From positions 1-64,000 of the forward strand of contig ONFF01000018.1 in the NCBI GenBank assembly GCA_900317055.1: a stretch of DNA of 64,000 bases. Reading direction: 5' to 3'. The DNA is from an uncultured Bacteroidales bacterium. Lineage in GTDB: Bacteria; Bacteroidota; Bacteroidia; Bacteroidales; F082. Positions 62,174 to 64,000 of the stretch are shown one piece after another. The position numbers and the translations under genes are program-made. The notes under the pieces were generated by a model. That model saw only the letters and a list, made by a program, of their open reading frames with translations. It did no database searches and was not told where the DNA came from. Each line of letters opens with the position of its first letter. The stretch's first letter is position 1.

Positions 62174-63361
62174 TTATTCTGCCTTAAACCGCACCAATCG
62201 CAGCGGCATCCCATCATAATTCTTCAGCACTTGGACACCATAGTAAAACCCATTGTGGCAGACGAAGCGCTTTTTCGTTAGGGCAAGGTCGTAGTCTTCG
62301 CATTGGAAGGAACCTGTCGAAATGCTTTGCCCTTTGCTGACCGAATAGACGTGGAATGTGTTTTGGCCTACCACTTCGGCATCGCCAAAGAAAAGGATGT
62401 TGTCGTCGTTGCCTTTGATGGCCATGGTGAACCACCCCATATTGATAGGCTCTTTAATGTGTTGGATGCCGTTTTCATAAAAGGTAATAAAGTCGTTGTA
62501 AAATCGAAGCACTCTCTCGTCGGTTTCTCCTGGCAACTCGTTTTTCAAGTCTTTGATTCGTGCGTTTTGCAAGGCAATCTGCTCTTCAACGGACAGGGTT
62601 TGTGGTTCCCAATCCAATAGTTTTTCCGAAATCTTGTTTCCACTGAAATCGTATGTTCTCACTAGCCCATCTATCGGGTTGGAAACGATGAACTTGCCGT
62701 TGACTTTCGCGATTTGCCACTGGCCTTTCATGTCATCCCTTTTGCCTTCAGTGTAAATGAAGTAGTCCTTGTTTTTGAGATCACCACTCGACTCTCTGAA
62801 TTCATCGCAAAGGATTTTCTCCTTGCCTGTGTTTGTATCCAAAAGGGATACCAAGTGCCTGTATTTATTAGTCCACGACGTGCCTCCATAGATGGCAATG
62901 TGGTGGTCGTCCAATGCCAGCATTTCCAAAGCTTGGTATTTGATTTTCAGTTCTTTGACAATCAATCCTTTGTCGTCAAACAGGTAAATGTCGCCCATGT
63001 TGTTGGCCCGAGTGAAATACAGGTCACCTAATTTCCCTTCCACGGGTTGGAGGTTACGAGGTTTCTTGCCTTTGTCAGCGAAGTACAAGGTGATGTCTTT
63101 CAAAAACTTACCGTTTGCATCGAAGAGGGAATACCTATTTCGTGTGGCATGGCTGACCATGGCTTTGCCGTCATCGAAAACGACAAGTTGCTTCCGCAAT
63201 CCGTAGGGACGGCCATCTAAGGTGTCATAATAGGTGTCAAAGATTTTGTCCCAATTGTTCCCCTGACCGTAGGTTTCGTCGGGAACGAGTTGAATCACTT
63301 GCGCATCAACTTGAAAACAGGTTGCAATGGCCAAAACAATGATTAAAAATAAGTTCTTCAT
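62174..63361 (-). CDS. Secreted 6-bladed beta-propeller protein (BF3164-like)
   Basis: 395 residues. A signal peptide (about 1-20, ending FQVDAQ) starts the protein. The repeated strand pattern NRYSLFDANGKFLKDITLYF, MGDIYLFDDKGLIVKELKIK and GLVRTYDFSGNKISEKLLDW fits the BF3164/6-bladed propeller family common in Bacteroidales. The role of the family is not established. It lies next to an anti-sigma/ECF sigma pair and is probably in the same operon (11-base gap). Confidence 0.8.
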   Translation of the reverse strand: MKNLFLIIVLAIATCFQVDAQVIQLVPDETYGQGNNWDKIFDTYYDTLDGRPYGLRKQLVVFDDGKAMVSHATRNRYSLFDANGKFLKDITLYFADKGKKPRNLQPVEGKLGDLYFTRANNMGDIYLFDDKGLIVKELKIKYQALEMLALDDHHIAIYGGTSWTNKYRHLVSLLDTNTGKEKILCDEFRESSGDLKNKDYFIYTEGKRDDMKGQWQIAKVNGKFIVSNPIDGLVRTYDFSGNKISEKLLDWEPQTLSVEEQIALQNARIKDLKNELPGETDERVLRFYNDFITFYENGIQHIKEPINMGWFTMAIKGNDDNILFFGDAEVVGQNTFHVYSVSKGQSISTGSFQCEDYDLALTKKRFVCHNGFYYGVQVLKNYDGMPLRLVRFKAE

Positions 63362-63372
63362 GGCTTTGATAT

Positions 63373-63825
63373 TTAAAGGTTAATATCCGTTTCTTCTGTT
63401 TGTAAATGCATCTTGAACTCAGCAAATTCCTGTTCGGCAGAAGGCTTGTTGGCGTCGTAATCTTCTATGGTGTAATAATCGAAGATGAAATCGGCTGGCT
63501 CTGGCTCGGGTTTCGAAAACCAGTTGAACGCAAATATCACAAGTGCGATGGCGCAAGCCGTAGACAAGGAGGAGATAAAAACAATACGGACAATGTTCAC
63601 TTTTGGGCTTGCGGCGTTTCTGAAACTGAATTCTGGCACTGCGACATCATCCGGAACCAAGGACTCCAACGAGTTCTTCATTTTTTGGAAGAATGATCGT
63701 TGTGCTTCGACTCTTTGCCTGCATGATGAACAATCATCGAGGTGCATTTCCACATTCTTTCTATCGCTTTCTGGCAATTCATTGTCAATATAGCTTTGTA
63801 TCGTTTTGTTGTTCAAGTGTTTCAT
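63373..63825 (-). CDS. Anti-sigma factor with zinc-finger HC2 motif
   Basis: 150 residues. The N-terminus has the zinc-binding anti-sigma motif: His near 8-30 and MHLDDCSSCRQRV (His-x3-Cys-x2-Cys). A membrane helix is at about 78-100 (IVFISSLSTACAIALVIFAF), with a short outer domain. It would hold the adjacent ECF sigma factor at the membrane. Its start overlaps the sigma stop (ATGA), the usual coupling for such pairs. Confidence 0.88.
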   Translation of the reverse strand: MKHLNNKTIQSYIDNELPESDRKNVEMHLDDCSSCRQRVEAQRSFFQKMKNSLESLVPDDVAVPEFSFRNAASPKVNIVRIVFISSLSTACAIALVIFAFNWFSKPEPEPADFIFDYYTIEDYDANKPSAEQEFAEFKMHLQTEETDINL

Positions 63826-64000
63826 AGCACGTGTTTTTTGATTTTATCCATGATTCTTGACAGGGTTTTCCCTATGGAAGAGAGGTTGCGCCCCGTCATT
63901 TCCGCAATTTCCTTGTAGGAATAACCTTCGCTGTAAAGCACGACAAGCGTTTGTTCCTTCTCGTTGAGATGCGCTATCGCGTTGAGGATGTCGGGGGCTT
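63822..64000 (-). CDS. ECF sigma factor, only the C-terminal end in the window
   Basis: The last 58 codons are visible: APDILNAIAHLNEKEQTLVV, then GYSYKEIAEMTGRNLSSIGK and MDKIKKHVL. This is sigma region 4 with its HTH. The N-terminal part lies beyond base 64,000. The stop codon overlaps the anti-sigma start by one base pair of codons (ATGA). Confidence 0.9.
   Translation of the reverse strand, partial: APDILNAIAHLNEKEQTLVVLYSEGYSYKEIAEMTGRNLSSIGKTLSRIMDKIKKHVL

Overview
The window looks like a Bacteroidetes chromosome, most likely Bacteroidales. Many genes have the phylum's promoter form (TTTG about 19-20 bases before TAnnTTTG). The chromosomal genes (sppA, gldF, gldG, folK plus deoxynucleoside kinase, OmpA-like porin, beta-propeller protein, ECF sigma/anti-sigma pairs) and the mobile-element replication genes (BT4734-like primase domain, DUF3987) are typical of that group. 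Species cannot be read from the sequence.

Region 1 (about 1-19,700) is accessory DNA. Its right part (13,059-19,633) is the integrase/replication module of a Bacteroides-type integrative mobilizable element: DUF3987 helicase-like protein, BT4734-like protein, two small helix-turn-helix proteins, an unrecognised 336-residue protein, a tyrosine recombinase and a zinc-finger/double-HTH protein. The left part is defence-like cargo: a GmrSD-type DUF262/HNH restriction gene, a single-chain restriction-modification enzyme, a divergent WYL regulator, a HIRAN / PUA-like / WG-repeat gene group, and a long prokaryotic Argonaute whose PIWI catalytic positions look lost. The far left holds a truncated GNAT acetyltransferase and about 1.1 kb of GC-rich, hairpin-rich DNA with no credible gene. 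No relaxase is visible.

Region 2 (19,845-41,534) is ordinary core chromosome: dnaK, an M23/LysM peptidase, lysS, a DNA polymerase III delta' subunit, a lipoprotein, an sppA-gldF-gldG-DUF4340 operon, folK with a deoxynucleoside kinase, an OmpA-family protein, a TrmH-family methyltransferase, mutS, a CPBP protease and an ECF sigma factor with a membrane partner. It ends in two tRNA-Gly(GCC) genes and tRNA-Leu(UAA).

Region 3 (41,934-62,108) is the most striking part. It is a 20.1-kb block bounded on the left by the 3' end of tRNA-Leu and on the right by a perfect 29-bp copy of that 3' end, as left by tRNA-targeted integration. It holds fifteen genes, all on the minus strand and almost without gaps, apparently read from one promoter near 61,950. 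They encode six Hanks-type Ser/Thr kinases, one PP2C phosphatase, five FHA-domain proteins (one fused to a kinase, one to a trypsin-like protease, one to zinc ribbons), two outer-membrane-barrel proteins with BACON or PEGA domains, one secreted protein and one small protein. Five kinases form a paralogous non-RD (HHD) membrane family. One of these shares its whole extracytoplasmic architecture with the phosphatase, so writer and eraser probably sense the same thing. No integrase or secretion machinery lies in the block. I infer a self-contained, horizontally acquired envelope phospho-signalling system of unknown output.

Region 4 (62,114-64,000) returns to chromosome: the terminator probably once belonging to tRNA-Leu, a beta-propeller protein, and an anti-sigma/ECF sigma pair cut by the window edge.
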